Below, in pieces: positions 7,349 through 16,086 of a DNA stretch of 64,000 nucleotides (position 1 is the first letter of the stretch; every line of letters begins with the position of its first letter). The notes under the pieces were generated by a model. That model was not told the origin of the DNA. It was given only the letters and a program-made list of their open reading frames with translations, and searched no databases. Source of the stretch: Bacteroides intestinalis DSM 17393 (GTDB lineage: Bacteria; Bacteroidota; Bacteroidia; Bacteroidales; Bacteroidaceae); contig NZ_ABJL02000008.1 of NCBI RefSeq assembly GCF_000172175.1, forward strand, positions 1,054,001 to 1,118,000, written 5' to 3'. Both the position numbers and the translations under genes were made by a program.

Positions 7349-9460
7349 ATGAAATATTCGTATTATCAAAACAAGAAAAAACCGCCTGTCGGCGAAGTAA
7401 CCGACGAAGAAGTGGTCAACATCATCCGCCATGATGAAAAACTGGCACACATGACCCTTGACATCCGACAGCACCTCACTGCCAATGACATCGCAACCGC
7501 TGATTTCATAAAAGGAGAACTCCCCTCCGTCACCTTCTCCGCCCGCTTCATAGGTGGGCGCCGGTATGACAAACTCATAGAGTACAACGGAGAAATCCCC
7601 ATCGACCTCGACAAGAAAACTCCCGAAGAACTGGCACGCATTTCAGCAGCCGTCACGAGAAGTCCGTTCACCCATATCAGTTTCACCAGTCCGAAAGGCA
7701 ACGGCTATAAACTAACCGTACAAACCAGCCTGCCCGACGGCACCCTGCCGCAGTCTCCCGAAGAAGTGCGCAACTACCATGCCCACGCTTACGACCAGGT
7801 TGCGGCACTCTACGAGGAGCTTTGCCAAACGGACATCGACGAATCGGGCAAAGACATGACACGCATCTGCTATCTGCCCCATGATGAAAACGCCTACTTG
7901 AATCCCGCCCCGCAGTTTCTGATTGTCGACCTCAACCGTCCGCTCAGAGAGAAGAAAAAGAAAACTCCCGGACGAAAAAAGGCTGCCGCAGCAACGACAG
8001 ATACCACCCGGTGCAAAAAGCCTTCGGACAACATCTCTTATCCCCAAAGCGAAAGCCGCTCCCTGCTTGCTCTCCTCCTTTACTACCACGATCACAAAAA
8101 CAAGTACGAAGAAGGCAACCGCAACAACTATCTGTTCCGGCTGACCTGCACATACAACGCTTACGGCATCCCAAAAGAAGAAGTCGCCCCTTTCCTGCGC
8201 CTCAACTTCACCGATATGCCGCCCGAAGAGATAGACTCCCTGACAGACAGCGCTTATCAGCATACGGATGAATTTAACACACGCAAGTTGAGAACCTCGC
8301 AATGGAACTTCCTCCGCATCGGACAGTATATCAACAGTCATTACGAAACGCGCTACAACCAGATGAAGCACCGCATGGAATGCCGCAAAAAGGGTGAAGA
8401 TGATTTCGTCATGCTGGATGACATGGTAAGTAACAGCATCTGGATGGAACTGAACGAAGCCGGTTATCCTTGCAGCGTCAAGAACATGGAGAACCTGATC
8501 TACTCCGATTTCAGTTTCTCCTACCACCCCATCCGCGAATATATGAATCATCTGCCTCCATGGGACGGCATCGACCACATAGGCTGCCTTGCCGAAAGCG
8601 TCCACACCATCCCCGCCCAGAGAGAATTCTGGCTGAAAGGTTTCAGGAATTTCCTGGTAGGTATGGTAGCCGCCGCCACGCAAGAAGAGGTAGTGAACCA
8701 CCTTTGCCTCCTGCTATGCAGCAAGCAGAACCTGGGAAAAACCACTTTCATCAACAACATTCTGCCGCGTGAGTTGCGAACCGATTATCTCAGCACCGGC
8801 ATCATCTCCGCCGGAAACAAGGACGACCTCTCCCGCATGTCGGAATATATGCTTATCAACTTCGACGAATTCGAAGGCATGACGGGGCATGAACTAAGTC
8901 TGCTGAAGGACCTCATCACCCGGAAGTTCATCAGCATCCGCCTGCCTTATGCCCGCCACACCCAGAACCTGCCGCACTGGGCTTCCTTTGCCGGCACCTG
9001 CAACTATCCGCAAGTGTTGTACGACCCAACCGGCAACCGCCGGTTCCTCTGCTACGAAATTGAAAAAATCGACCGCCTCGAAATCGACTATCCACAGCTT
9101 TATGCCCAGATCAAGCATCTGCTGGACAGTGGTTACCGCTACTGGTTCGAAGCCTATGAGAACGATGAGATAGAACTCAACAACAAGCCTTTCCTCTTCC
9201 AGACTCCCGAAGAGGAAATGGTACTGACGCACTTCCGCAAACCGGAACGCTTCGAGAGTTTCAAGTACATGACGGTAAGTGAAATGGCGGAGGAAATCCG
9301 GAACAGAACCGGCTATCAATACAACCATGCCGGAAAGATTCTGATAGGAAAGATCCTCACCAAATATGGTTTCCAGTATGTGACAAGCAAGAACATGAGG
9401 CGCTACGAGGTGATACTTCTGGAGGCGGAAAGTGTGAGAAATAATCAGTTGTATCAATAA
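7349..9460 (+). CDS. VirE/BT4734-type primase-ATPase
   Basis: 703 residues, with domains in the order usual for the family: N-terminal BT4734/VirE-N domain (about 40-200, EYNGEIPIDLDKK, HISFTSPKGNGYKL), a central primase-C-terminal-like segment (about 230-330), and a VapE-type P-loop ATPase (about 390-620) with Walker A QNLGKTTF near residue 460, INFDEF as the acidic motif, and the arginine-containing TGNRRFLCYE. It resembles primase-helicases of satellites and integrated elements, yet no integrase, capsid or attachment site lies nearby. Its usual neighbours (DUF4248, HU-like, amidase) are present. The role is unknown; an element-derived replication protein is the best guess. Confidence 0.88.
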   Translation: MKYSYYQNKKKPPVGEVTDEEVVNIIRHDEKLAHMTLDIRQHLTANDIATADFIKGELPSVTFSARFIGGRRYDKLIEYNGEIPIDLDKKTPEELARISAAVTRSPFTHISFTSPKGNGYKLTVQTSLPDGTLPQSPEEVRNYHAHAYDQVAALYEELCQTDIDESGKDMTRICYLPHDENAYLNPAPQFLIVDLNRPLREKKKKTPGRKKAAAATTDTTRCKKPSDNISYPQSESRSLLALLLYYHDHKNKYEEGNRNNYLFRLTCTYNAYGIPKEEVAPFLRLNFTDMPPEEIDSLTDSAYQHTDEFNTRKLRTSQWNFLRIGQYINSHYETRYNQMKHRMECRKKGEDDFVMLDDMVSNSIWMELNEAGYPCSVKNMENLIYSDFSFSYHPIREYMNHLPPWDGIDHIGCLAESVHTIPAQREFWLKGFRNFLVGMVAAATQEEVVNHLCLLLCSKQNLGKTTFINNILPRELRTDYLSTGIISAGNKDDLSRMSEYMLINFDEFEGMTGHELSLLKDLITRKFISIRLPYARHTQNLPHWASFAGTCNYPQVLYDPTGNRRFLCYEIEKIDRLEIDYPQLYAQIKHLLDSGYRYWFEAYENDEIELNNKPFLFQTPEEEMVLTHFRKPERFESFKYMTVSEMAEEIRNRTGYQYNHAGKILIGKILTKYGFQYVTSKNMRRYEVILLEAESVRNNQLYQ

Positions 9461-9505
9461 AGATATACCATTAACCGGATATGTACATCCATAGATGAAC
9501 CGTTA

Positions 9506-9573
9506 AATAATTCCCAAAAAGAGAAGAAAAAGAAAGAACAACTTCTCTTTTCGGGAATTATTGACTATATTTG
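9506..9573 (+). promoter_or_regulatory. Inverted repeat and promoter in front of higBA
   Basis: Arms 9506-9526 and 9542-9562 form a 21-bp inverted repeat with one mismatch. Directly after it TATATTTG (9566-9573) fits the -7 box, putting the start site near 9580. The right arm covers the -33 region, so the repeat may be the operator for the antitoxin, or a terminator of the primase gene, or both. Confidence 0.7.
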
Positions 9574-9591
9574 TACTTAAATAAAGAAAAC

Positions 9592-9894
9592 ATGAATATT
9601 ACAGGATCTGAAAAGTTTGAGAAATTCTGCAAAAAGCACAATGATGCACAAACTGCTTTAGAGAAGTGGGTTGAAGAGGTAACAAAAGCTTCTTGGAAGA
9701 ATCATAACGAATTGAAAAACGATTATTTGTCTGCGGACTATGTAGGGAACAATCGTTATGTATTCAATGTCAAAGGCAATAAATATCGCCTTATTGTTTT
9801 GGTTGTATTTTTTGCAGGAAATATCGATATTCGTTTTGTTGGAACCCATTCAGATTATGATGCAATTGATGCAAATAAAATAAAAACTATATAG
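9592..9894 (+). CDS. higB: HigB-type mRNA interferase toxin
   Basis: A 100-residue RelE-superfamily toxin of the HigB type. Visible core: a helical start, SWKNHNELKNDYLSADYVGNNRYVFNVKGNKYRLIV and the last strand IDIRFVGTHSDYDAID, typical of ribosome-dependent RNases. The ATG at 9592 is chosen over a TTG at 9571, because the -7 box ends at 9573 and the TTG would lie before the start site. It is 11 bp ahead of the antitoxin. Toxin-first order is characteristic of higBA. Confidence 0.88.
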   Translation: MNITGSEKFEKFCKKHNDAQTALEKWVEEVTKASWKNHNELKNDYLSADYVGNNRYVFNVKGNKYRLIVLVVFFAGNIDIRFVGTHSDYDAIDANKIKTI

Positions 9895-9905
9895 GAGGCA
9901 TATAT

Positions 9906-10292
9906 ATGAAGATTAAGACAGAAAAAGAATTCCGCGCTTATCAAGCAGAAATGGAAAGCATTATCACTAAAGGTACATCTTTAGGTGATATGGAATTATT
10001 GAGTGAGGAAGACAAAACAAAATACATAGCCCTCTCTCAAGCCATCAGCGAATGGGAGGCTGCCTATCATCCACTACCCGGAAGAGTTTCAACTTTGATT
10101 ATTGATGCTATTCGGGCAAAAATGGAAGCGAATAACTTAAAGCAGAAAGAAACAGCTAAATGTCTGGGAATATCAGAATCCAGAGTCAGCGATATCCTGA
10201 ATGGTCGTCGTTCATTGAATCTTAATATCGTGAAAAGGTTACGTGATAACTTAGGCATACCGGCTGATTTCATCTTAGATAATATTTCATAA
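9906..10292 (+). CDS. higA: HigA-type antitoxin with XRE helix-turn-helix
   Basis: 128 residues. The N-terminal half (KTEKEFRAYQAEMESI) is the toxin-binding part of the HigA group; residues about 68-120 form a Cro/cI helix-turn-helix (NLKQKETAKCLGISESRVSDILNGRRSLN). It should neutralise the preceding HigB and repress the promoter at the 9506-9562 inverted repeat. A weak AGGAGG-like site (9894-9898) lies just before the start. Confidence 0.9.
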   Translation: MKIKTEKEFRAYQAEMESIITKGTSLGDMELLSEEDKTKYIALSQAISEWEAAYHPLPGRVSTLIIDAIRAKMEANNLKQKETAKCLGISESRVSDILNGRRSLNLNIVKRLRDNLGIPADFILDNIS

Positions 10293-10323
10293 AGTGAAAT
10301 CATTCTACACTTTCAAACGCATC

Positions 10324-10453
10324 GAATGGTTAGGTCGAAGTGGGTTATTTCTATAACTTCCCGAATATGTTTAACTATAGTAAGTAATCACTTTCTATTT
10401 TTATCTTCCTCACGAAAGTTTTAGAAAGTAACCTATCTCTACCTAACCATCCC
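10324..10453. repeat. Small element with long imperfect terminal inverted repeats
   Basis: Segment 10324-10361 (GAATGGTTAGGT...) is the imperfect reverse complement of 10413-10453, with about 30 matches over 38 positions, around a 50-bp AT-rich centre. It carries no frame. The shape suits a MITE-like element or a long regulatory hairpin. It lies between higA and the terminator of the GHKL/DUF3883 unit. Confidence 0.55.
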
Positions 10454-10548
10454 AATAAAAAAGACATCGTTACCATTATTCATAAACAAAAAGTATGATG
10501 AAATAAAAGCCTGAGAAACAGAGTTCAAAAAGTTGGCGGAAAGTCTCA

Positions 10549-10608
10549 AAAAAGCGGCGAAAAATTTGAAAAATACCACCATGTTTTCCAAATCTTTCGC
10601 CACTTTTT
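10549..10608 (-). terminator. Long hairpin behind the Fic fragment
   Basis: Arms 10549-10572 and 10584-10608 pair over about 24 bp with two mismatches and one gap. On the minus strand the stem ends in TTTTTTGAGAC, so it fits an intrinsic terminator for the GHKL/DUF3883-Fic fragment unit. A further GGCGGAAAG copy at 10534-10543 suggests a repeated motif. Confidence 0.65.
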
Positions 10609-10634
10609 ACTATAACCTCCTTATGAGATTTTCT

Positions 10635-10847
10635 CTATAATTCTTTAACTGTTATGCCAAAACTGCGGCAGGATTGTTCGTATACTGCTTTCAGATCTAA
10701 GTTCATCAGTTGTTCAATCACAGAACGACCTTTCGCACTAATGCCTTCATCAAACAGAAGTTGATTTTCTATTTCAGTGACGGTAGATCCTTCAATAACT
10801 GTTGAATGGGTAATAAGAGAATACATACAGTTACAGTATACGAGCAT
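10635..10847 (-). pseudogene. Truncated Fic-family fragment
   Basis: A 70-residue frame that matches only the N-terminal part of Fic proteins: THSTVIEGSTVTEIENQLLF contains the (S/T)xxxE(G/N) inhibitory-helix motif of class II/III Fic proteins, followed by GRSVIEQLMNLDLKAVYEQS. The catalytic HPFxxGNGR motif and about 250 residues are absent. The first 20 or so residues of normal homologues also seem to be missing. It starts 9 bp after the large ATPase gene and shares its strand. It is a gene relic, or conceivably a stand-alone antitoxin-like helix; the relic is more likely. Confidence 0.7.
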
Positions 10848-10856
10848 AGAGATTTC

Positions 10857-13800
10857 CTATTCTTTAAACCTTATCTCATAACTTTTAGTTACTGCTGAAA
10901 AGCGTTTATTATTCAAGAGGTCCTCCCCTTCTTCAAACATAAAAAGATTTCCAAGATATTTGATTCTTCTTAGTTCTTCATTTAGCGTGTTAGTCACAAA
11001 AATAATATGGTAAAACTTCTTCTCCTGCTTGGCTTTTTCTATCTCCGGTATCGTTATTTCAAAACAATTCTGATTATCTGCTTTTCCCTTAACCTCAACG
11101 AAATTTTTATTTCCAGTTCTGTCAGTATATTCGATATCATACCCCAATCCATCAGTCCCATGCGGATTGTAACCAGAATAAGCAGGTTCGACACGGGCAG
11201 CATATCTTGATACCCATTTAACATTTTCTATGTTCTGATCTTCCTGCAATTTCTCATAAACGATCATTTCAGCTACCATCCCTATAATTAGCTTCTGCCT
11301 ATTATTCTTTTGCCCATCATATTTGAAAGAGCCATCGCCTGTTCCATATTGCTTGCCTGTTAATTGCATTTTTTCCGGTACACGACTAGGTTTGATATTC
11401 TCAATAACTGGCTTGCATTGATTAGCATATTTCATAGCTACCTGTTCCGGAGGAAGCTGTAATTCTTTAGTAGATATATTTTCTCTCTGATCTATTAGCC
11501 ATTGCTTCATTTCTTTTGAAAGGAGTTTGATATGATTGAAATAAAGCAAACTTTGCCTTCTTTTATCTTCAATGAAAAGAGTTAATTCCTCTTGAGAATA
11601 ATCTGTACCTGATAATAAAGAAATTAACCTATCCAAATTTTTCCGATAAAGAGATTGAAGATCGAATAGTATCTTTATACTAAGATCAGTCAAAGTAAAA
11701 TCCATATAAGGGTAAAAGTTATTAAGACATTCTATAAAATGAGCTTTTACATCTATCCAGATAACATCTTGAGATACTACAGGATGAAAGGCACTGGTAT
11801 ATTGATATATCCATCCTTGATAAGTTGACTGTTCCTCCAGCGATAATCTACTCAACCTTTGGTAAAGAATAAACATAAACTTATTTTCAAATTTATTCTT
11901 TTCCTGATTAAGTAGATTCTGATAATAAGGATAGAAATCTACTTCCGGATATATATGCAAATTAATCTGCTCTCTTGATATGCCAAGTTTGTGAAATAAA
12001 GAAGATAACAGCGGAACATTTTCGTACCGATTGATATTATCAAAATTAACTTCTTCATTTATCTTTCTTACAGCCTCAAGTTCCAATCCCGCCAATGAAG
12101 CTATTTCTTTTATATCGACCGTATCATTCACAATAATCCGATCAAAATTGGGTGTTTTTTTTGTGATAAAAACAGCTTGCCAAAACTTCTGTAGCTGGGT
12201 AAAATCTGGAGCATACAGTATTTGCCGGATTTCCTCTATCCGAGTAACTGATATGTCATAGTCTGCAAGGTAATCTGCTTTATTTTTTGATTTTATAAAT
12301 TTCCACAAATCAATATTGAATCTTTTTAAATCACGATCCAGCATACTCATAAACAATTCTGTCAAACAGGCAGCAATAAGTTTCGGTTGCCTTAAACTGT
12401 CGTTCTTAATATGGAGAATAAAATTTCTTCTGGTTTTCTCAATATAATAATCAGATTCAATAATCAAACCAGACAGTTCGCCAACAAATATTTCGGTCTC
12501 TACTTTTTCTTTTTTCCAGACCTCTACAAGCTTCAGCGCTTCAAGGTATGAAGACATAGAAATATCAAAATTATATTCCAGCAATGCAATTGCTGGCGGC
12601 AAGTCAGTAAAAAACTCTATTAAAAAAAATTCCTTTAAGGCAGGAGATTCAACTAAGTTTTTAGTTATTGAGTTAGAAAAACGTCTCCCTATTTTTGCCG
12701 CAATTTTCCCAAATGTATTCCTATCCCGATTGGTGAAATGCGGTTGTATTTCTGCTCGGACAGATTCAGGTAACAAGTCATAGTTAAGTTTATCGTCAAT
12801 ATAATAGATATTTTCCGGATACTCCCATTTTGACCTTCCAATGGTTTCATTAATGGCCAACATAGGTGTATTGCAAATTGTCCTCACCTCATTATCCGAA
12901 ATCTCATTCTTGTCATAGAAATCGAAAACCTTACTTAATATGCGATTATAGAAATCTGTAAAGTCCTTCCCTTCAGGTATATATTTATGGTATCTATTAT
13001 AAATATGTTTGAGAAGCCGATTAAAATTATCCACAGTATTTCCATCCAGATGACATAACCCCACCGACTCTATAAAATCACGGTTATTTTCAAAATCGAT
13101 TGGAAACAGCCTGAGATATTTAGATATAACTTTATTATGAACTTTTGAAATATCAGCTAAACGCATTCCTACAATATACGCCAGTGAATACACTTTTTCA
13201 TCGTCATCCAAGACAATCCACCGTATCTTGGACAATTCTTCGCAAAATGATGAAAATTTCATTATTACAGAGGATTGGGCGTCGTGCTTATAGCTAAAAC
13301 CATTGGAATATTTCATTTTAGGCAACCACGTAGCGCTCATAAGGGATTTATAAAGTTCCCAATTTTCTACAATTGTATCAGTAAACCATTTTGTATACTT
13401 TACGGGTTTGTCCAGCATACGGTCATTCTCAATATAAAAAGGCGTATCACTAAGGTGCGTGTTACGCTGGATGTGCTTCACCCGGATATTACCATTTCCA
13501 CGGGATGCGGTCTGCACATCACTGCTGATATAAAATGCCGGTATCTCCCATACTCCACACAACTTAAGGAAATCTTCAACACAAGTTTCCGCTTCTATTT
13601 CTTCCTTTCCCGGTTCCTCTTGCTTAAATACGGTTTCATCAACAAAATAGCCCTCAGGATATAATTCCCGCAATTCTTCTTTATCAAAATAGACCGGATG
13701 CTTAAAAGGTGATATCCAATCTTTTTGGCCTTTGACAGGAAGCTGTATCTTTTCTTTTATATCCAGCTCGGATCGTGCATCTTGTGGATTCAGATGATAG

Positions 13801-15521
13801 ATAGCATTCAGTATATCTACATTAGGAACAGTCTTTTCATCGAATAATTTTAGCAACCTTCGGATCAACTCATTAGTATTAAACTCTTTCACCGCAATAC
13901 GTGTCTCTCTAATTTCGAGTTTTATACCATTATGCATAAAGTGCACATACTTCTGGATGCTGGCAGGTAGTGAAACCGGATTCCTCCGACCTCCATAAAA
14001 AACATCCTCATCGTCGGATATCAATTTCCAGTGATTGGTCAACAATATCCTCTTGCCTGAGACATTTAAATTTTTATGCCTATCAATATATCGGTAAAGG
14101 TTCTGAAAAAAGTCAAGATTTTTAGATTTTGCCTGTTTTTTAGCCTCTTGTTCGATGCCACTGGCAATATCTTCATAACTTAAGTAATATATATCAAACT
14201 CTGCTATCAACCATTCAACGACAGGGGCCGACCCAATATAGATAATTGGTTTACCATCAAACCGATCATCAGGAAAAAGTCCTTTATCGAATCCATCTGC
14301 AACAATCACTTCTGATGTTTTATAATATTTCCGTGAGTGTTGATCATAAATGAATTTTTGCCCCTTCAATGTCTCAACCAGTCCATCATAAAGTTCTTCC
14401 AGTCCGGCGTCTTCATTCCTTTTAAAACAAAGAATTTCGTTTGTATTGTATTTTCCCCTCTTTAATAATTTCAGCATATCACTCCCAATATACTCACCTA
14501 TTTTACGAAGCAGGTATCGGTTCAAAGGTGACTTGCGAAGCCGTGTTCGTTCCGGATTAACTAAAAAATAACTATGTATCATAAAGCGAAAGCCGGAACG
14601 AATATTGAGAGGGTAAAACAAGTACAATTTTGCATTTGCATCAGATACAAATAAATTATTCTCATCAAGTTCAAGCACAATATGAATATCAATAGATGTG
14701 CTATTACTGTATATTTCCTTTTCTTTTCCTTCAAGACTATTCAGAATATCGTCAGGAAGAAAGTTTTTTTCATTTGGGACGTAATACCTGAATCGGTTCA
14801 GTATTTCCTTACCATTATCAACAACTATAAGATTTTTCCGGATATCCTTCTGGATATTATATATCGTCCTTTGAGTTGGAGTTGTAAAATCTACTTTCTG
14901 TATGTTACCCAACAACACAAGTTGCTTGGCTTTAATTTCTCCGAAATCAGCACAAATTTTTTCTTCTGCAAAACTTTCTTTAAGAGGAAGTTCAATCTTT
15001 GTGACAATACCTTTCTCTCGCTCTTCGCTTGTCAATGCTCTTGAACGGTAATGAGGGAAAAAGAATAATGGCAATTGATTTTCAACAAGGTTACTATTAT
15101 ACTGACTCAGCACTTCCATCGTAAGCTTTCTATCAAAATATATAGCCCCTTCAGTGGTAACGATACGAGGTGTATCTGAAACTTCCAGCGTCGATTTAAA
15201 ACCAATACCTTTGAATCCAATAAAGTCTAGGCTTTGTTTCGGACTCTGCCCAATGGAAGTGATCGATGCAATCCCCTCCTCACTGAAAGGAGCACCAGTG
15301 TTTGCTATTGACAGTACATTGTCTTTAAGTTCAATATAAATATCCCCCTCTTGTGATGCCTCCTTGTTGGCGTCTCTCACATTTTGTATTAATTCGAAGA
15401 AGTAACGACCTTCATACGCTTGTTGAAGATATTTTTCTGCTTCACAGATGGTTTTCAGTCCCCGTTCAGAATTCCTACAGGAATCTTCAAACAATGATAA
15501 TGTTTTTTCCTTTATACCCAT
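10857..15521 (-). CDS. Giant GHKL-ATPase/DUF3883 protein (NO VEIN-like architecture)
   Basis: 1554 residues from ATG 15521; an upstream TTG at 15539 would add six. Residues about 30-200 form a GHKL/HSP90-type ATPase of the sacsin/NO VEIN group: ELIQNVRDAN (E43, N47, D50), the SIANTGAPF turn, and IGFKGIGFKS (glycine loop, about 102-107). The centre is a long helical-looking region of about 1100 residues. The end (about 1410-1554) is a DUF3883 (NOV_C) domain with nuclease-like residues D1462 and E1476-x-K1478 (YDIEYTD...FVEVKG). The layout suggests an ATP-gated effector with a PD-(D/E)xK-like end, as known from genes near restriction systems. No methylase is adjacent. It has its own promoter and lies among mobile traces, so a defence role is inferred. 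Confidence 0.8.
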   Translation of the reverse strand: MGIKEKTLSLFEDSCRNSERGLKTICEAEKYLQQAYEGRYFFELIQNVRDANKEASQEGDIYIELKDNVLSIANTGAPFSEEGIASITSIGQSPKQSLDFIGFKGIGFKSTLEVSDTPRIVTTEGAIYFDRKLTMEVLSQYNSNLVENQLPLFFFPHYRSRALTSEEREKGIVTKIELPLKESFAEEKICADFGEIKAKQLVLLGNIQKVDFTTPTQRTIYNIQKDIRKNLIVVDNGKEILNRFRYYVPNEKNFLPDDILNSLEGKEKEIYSNSTSIDIHIVLELDENNLFVSDANAKLYLFYPLNIRSGFRFMIHSYFLVNPERTRLRKSPLNRYLLRKIGEYIGSDMLKLLKRGKYNTNEILCFKRNEDAGLEELYDGLVETLKGQKFIYDQHSRKYYKTSEVIVADGFDKGLFPDDRFDGKPIIYIGSAPVVEWLIAEFDIYYLSYEDIASGIEQEAKKQAKSKNLDFFQNLYRYIDRHKNLNVSGKRILLTNHWKLISDDEDVFYGGRRNPVSLPASIQKYVHFMHNGIKLEIRETRIAVKEFNTNELIRRLLKLFDEKTVPNVDILNAIYHLNPQDARSELDIKEKIQLPVKGQKDWISPFKHPVYFDKEELRELYPEGYFVDETVFKQEEPGKEEIEAETCVEDFLKLCGVWEIPAFYISSDVQTASRGNGNIRVKHIQRNTHLSDTPFYIENDRMLDKPVKYTKWFTDTIVENWELYKSLMSATWLPKMKYSNGFSYKHDAQSSVIMKFSSFCEELSKIRWIVLDDDEKVYSLAYIVGMRLADISKVHNKVISKYLRLFPIDFENNRDFIESVGLCHLDGNTVDNFNRLLKHIYNRYHKYIPEGKDFTDFYNRILSKVFDFYDKNEISDNEVRTICNTPMLAINETIGRSKWEYPENIYYIDDKLNYDLLPESVRAEIQPHFTNRDRNTFGKIAAKIGRRFSNSITKNLVESPALKEFFLIEFFTDLPPAIALLEYNFDISMSSYLEALKLVEVWKKEKVETEIFVGELSGLIIESDYYIEKTRRNFILHIKNDSLRQPKLIAACLTELFMSMLDRDLKRFNIDLWKFIKSKNKADYLADYDISVTRIEEIRQILYAPDFTQLQKFWQAVFITKKTPNFDRIIVNDTVDIKEIASLAGLELEAVRKINEEVNFDNINRYENVPLLSSLFHKLGISREQINLHIYPEVDFYPYYQNLLNQEKNKFENKFMFILYQRLSRLSLEEQSTYQGWIYQYTSAFHPVVSQDVIWIDVKAHFIECLNNFYPYMDFTLTDLSIKILFDLQSLYRKNLDRLISLLSGTDYSQEELTLFIEDKRRQSLLYFNHIKLLSKEMKQWLIDQRENISTKELQLPPEQVAMKYANQCKPVIENIKPSRVPEKMQLTGKQYGTGDGSFKYDGQKNNRQKLIIGMVAEMIVYEKLQEDQNIENVKWVSRYAARVEPAYSGYNPHGTDGLGYDIEYTDRTGNKNFVEVKGKADNQNCFEITIPEIEKAKQEKKFYHIIFVTNTLNEELRRIKYLGNLFMFEEGEDLLNNKRFSAVTKSYEIRFKE

Positions 15522-15585
15522 AAAACCAGTTTGTCTCAAGATTTATTTTCCCCTCACGACTATTCCACAAGATTAACTAACGAGG

Positions 15586-15617
15586 CAAAGATAATAAAAG
15601 CAAAACTAATTTAACAA
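15586..15617 (-). promoter_or_regulatory. Promoter of the GHKL/DUF3883 gene
   Basis: On the minus strand TTG (15617-15615), 21 bp, then TATCTTTG (15593-15586) match the Bacteroides promoter pattern. The start site would be near 15579, about 58 nt before the ATG at 15521. Confidence 0.7.
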
Positions 15618-15688
15618 TAAAGAGATAAAAAAGATAGAGAACACATCAATTATGACTAAAAATCTGACTCACAAAACATTGAGGGGAA

Positions 15689-15708
15689 AAGGCGGATTAC
15701 TCCGCCTT
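15689..15708 (-). terminator. Short GC-rich terminator
   Basis: Perfect 8-bp stem AAGGCGGA/TCCGCCTT around TTAC, 3 bp after the stop of the small frameshifted gene; a TTTTCCCC tract follows on the minus strand. Confidence 0.75.
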
Positions 15709-15711
15709 CCA

Positions 15712-16082
15712 TCACTCATCCTCCGGTAACTCTCCTGCCCGTATCCACTTTGCATACGTCAACAACGTCTCTCTGCTCACAATTTTTCCCGTATCCACAC
15801 TCACCACATCTATCACCGAAGTCAGCGAACGGATAATCTGTGTATAATTTTCTACTCCATTGTAGCGCAACTTCCCTTGCTCTATCAACTTTACAATGAC
15901 TTTGGCAATCTCCTTCGGATGGCCGTAATACTCTAACCTTGCAGGTGTATCATGCTTTTCTACCTGCCGAAGCTGCCGGAGCAGACTTTTTTTTCTCGAC
16001 ACTAACCAGCAGCTCTTCAACGAGTGTGTACTCACGTTCACTGATAATTTTCAGTTCATCGCGCAATTCTTCTAATTCCATA
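15712..16082 (-). pseudogene. Small conserved-looking protein split by an A8 run
   Basis: From ATG 16082 the frame reads MELEELRDELKIISEREYTL and continues for 43 codons before a stop at AAAGCATGA. The adjacent frame carries the remainder (ARLEYYGHPKEIAKVIVKLI to the end at 15712). The two frames meet in a run of eight A residues (T run at 15988-15995 on the plus strand). With seven A residues a single frame of about 122 codons would result (VEKKSLLRQLRQVEK at the joint). The family is not recognised. It starts 4 bp after the stop of the fusion-enzyme gene, so it is in the same unit. A sequencing error, a mutation or slippage are all possible. Confidence 0.6.
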
Positions 16083-16086
16083 AATA

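Noticed and set aside
7712..8701. Minus-strand frame of 329 codons opposite the primase gene
   Set aside because: Antisense shadow; the plus-strand frame has complete domains and motifs.
5694..9460. Complete prophage
   Set aside because: No integrase, terminase, portal, capsid or tail genes and no attachment sites.
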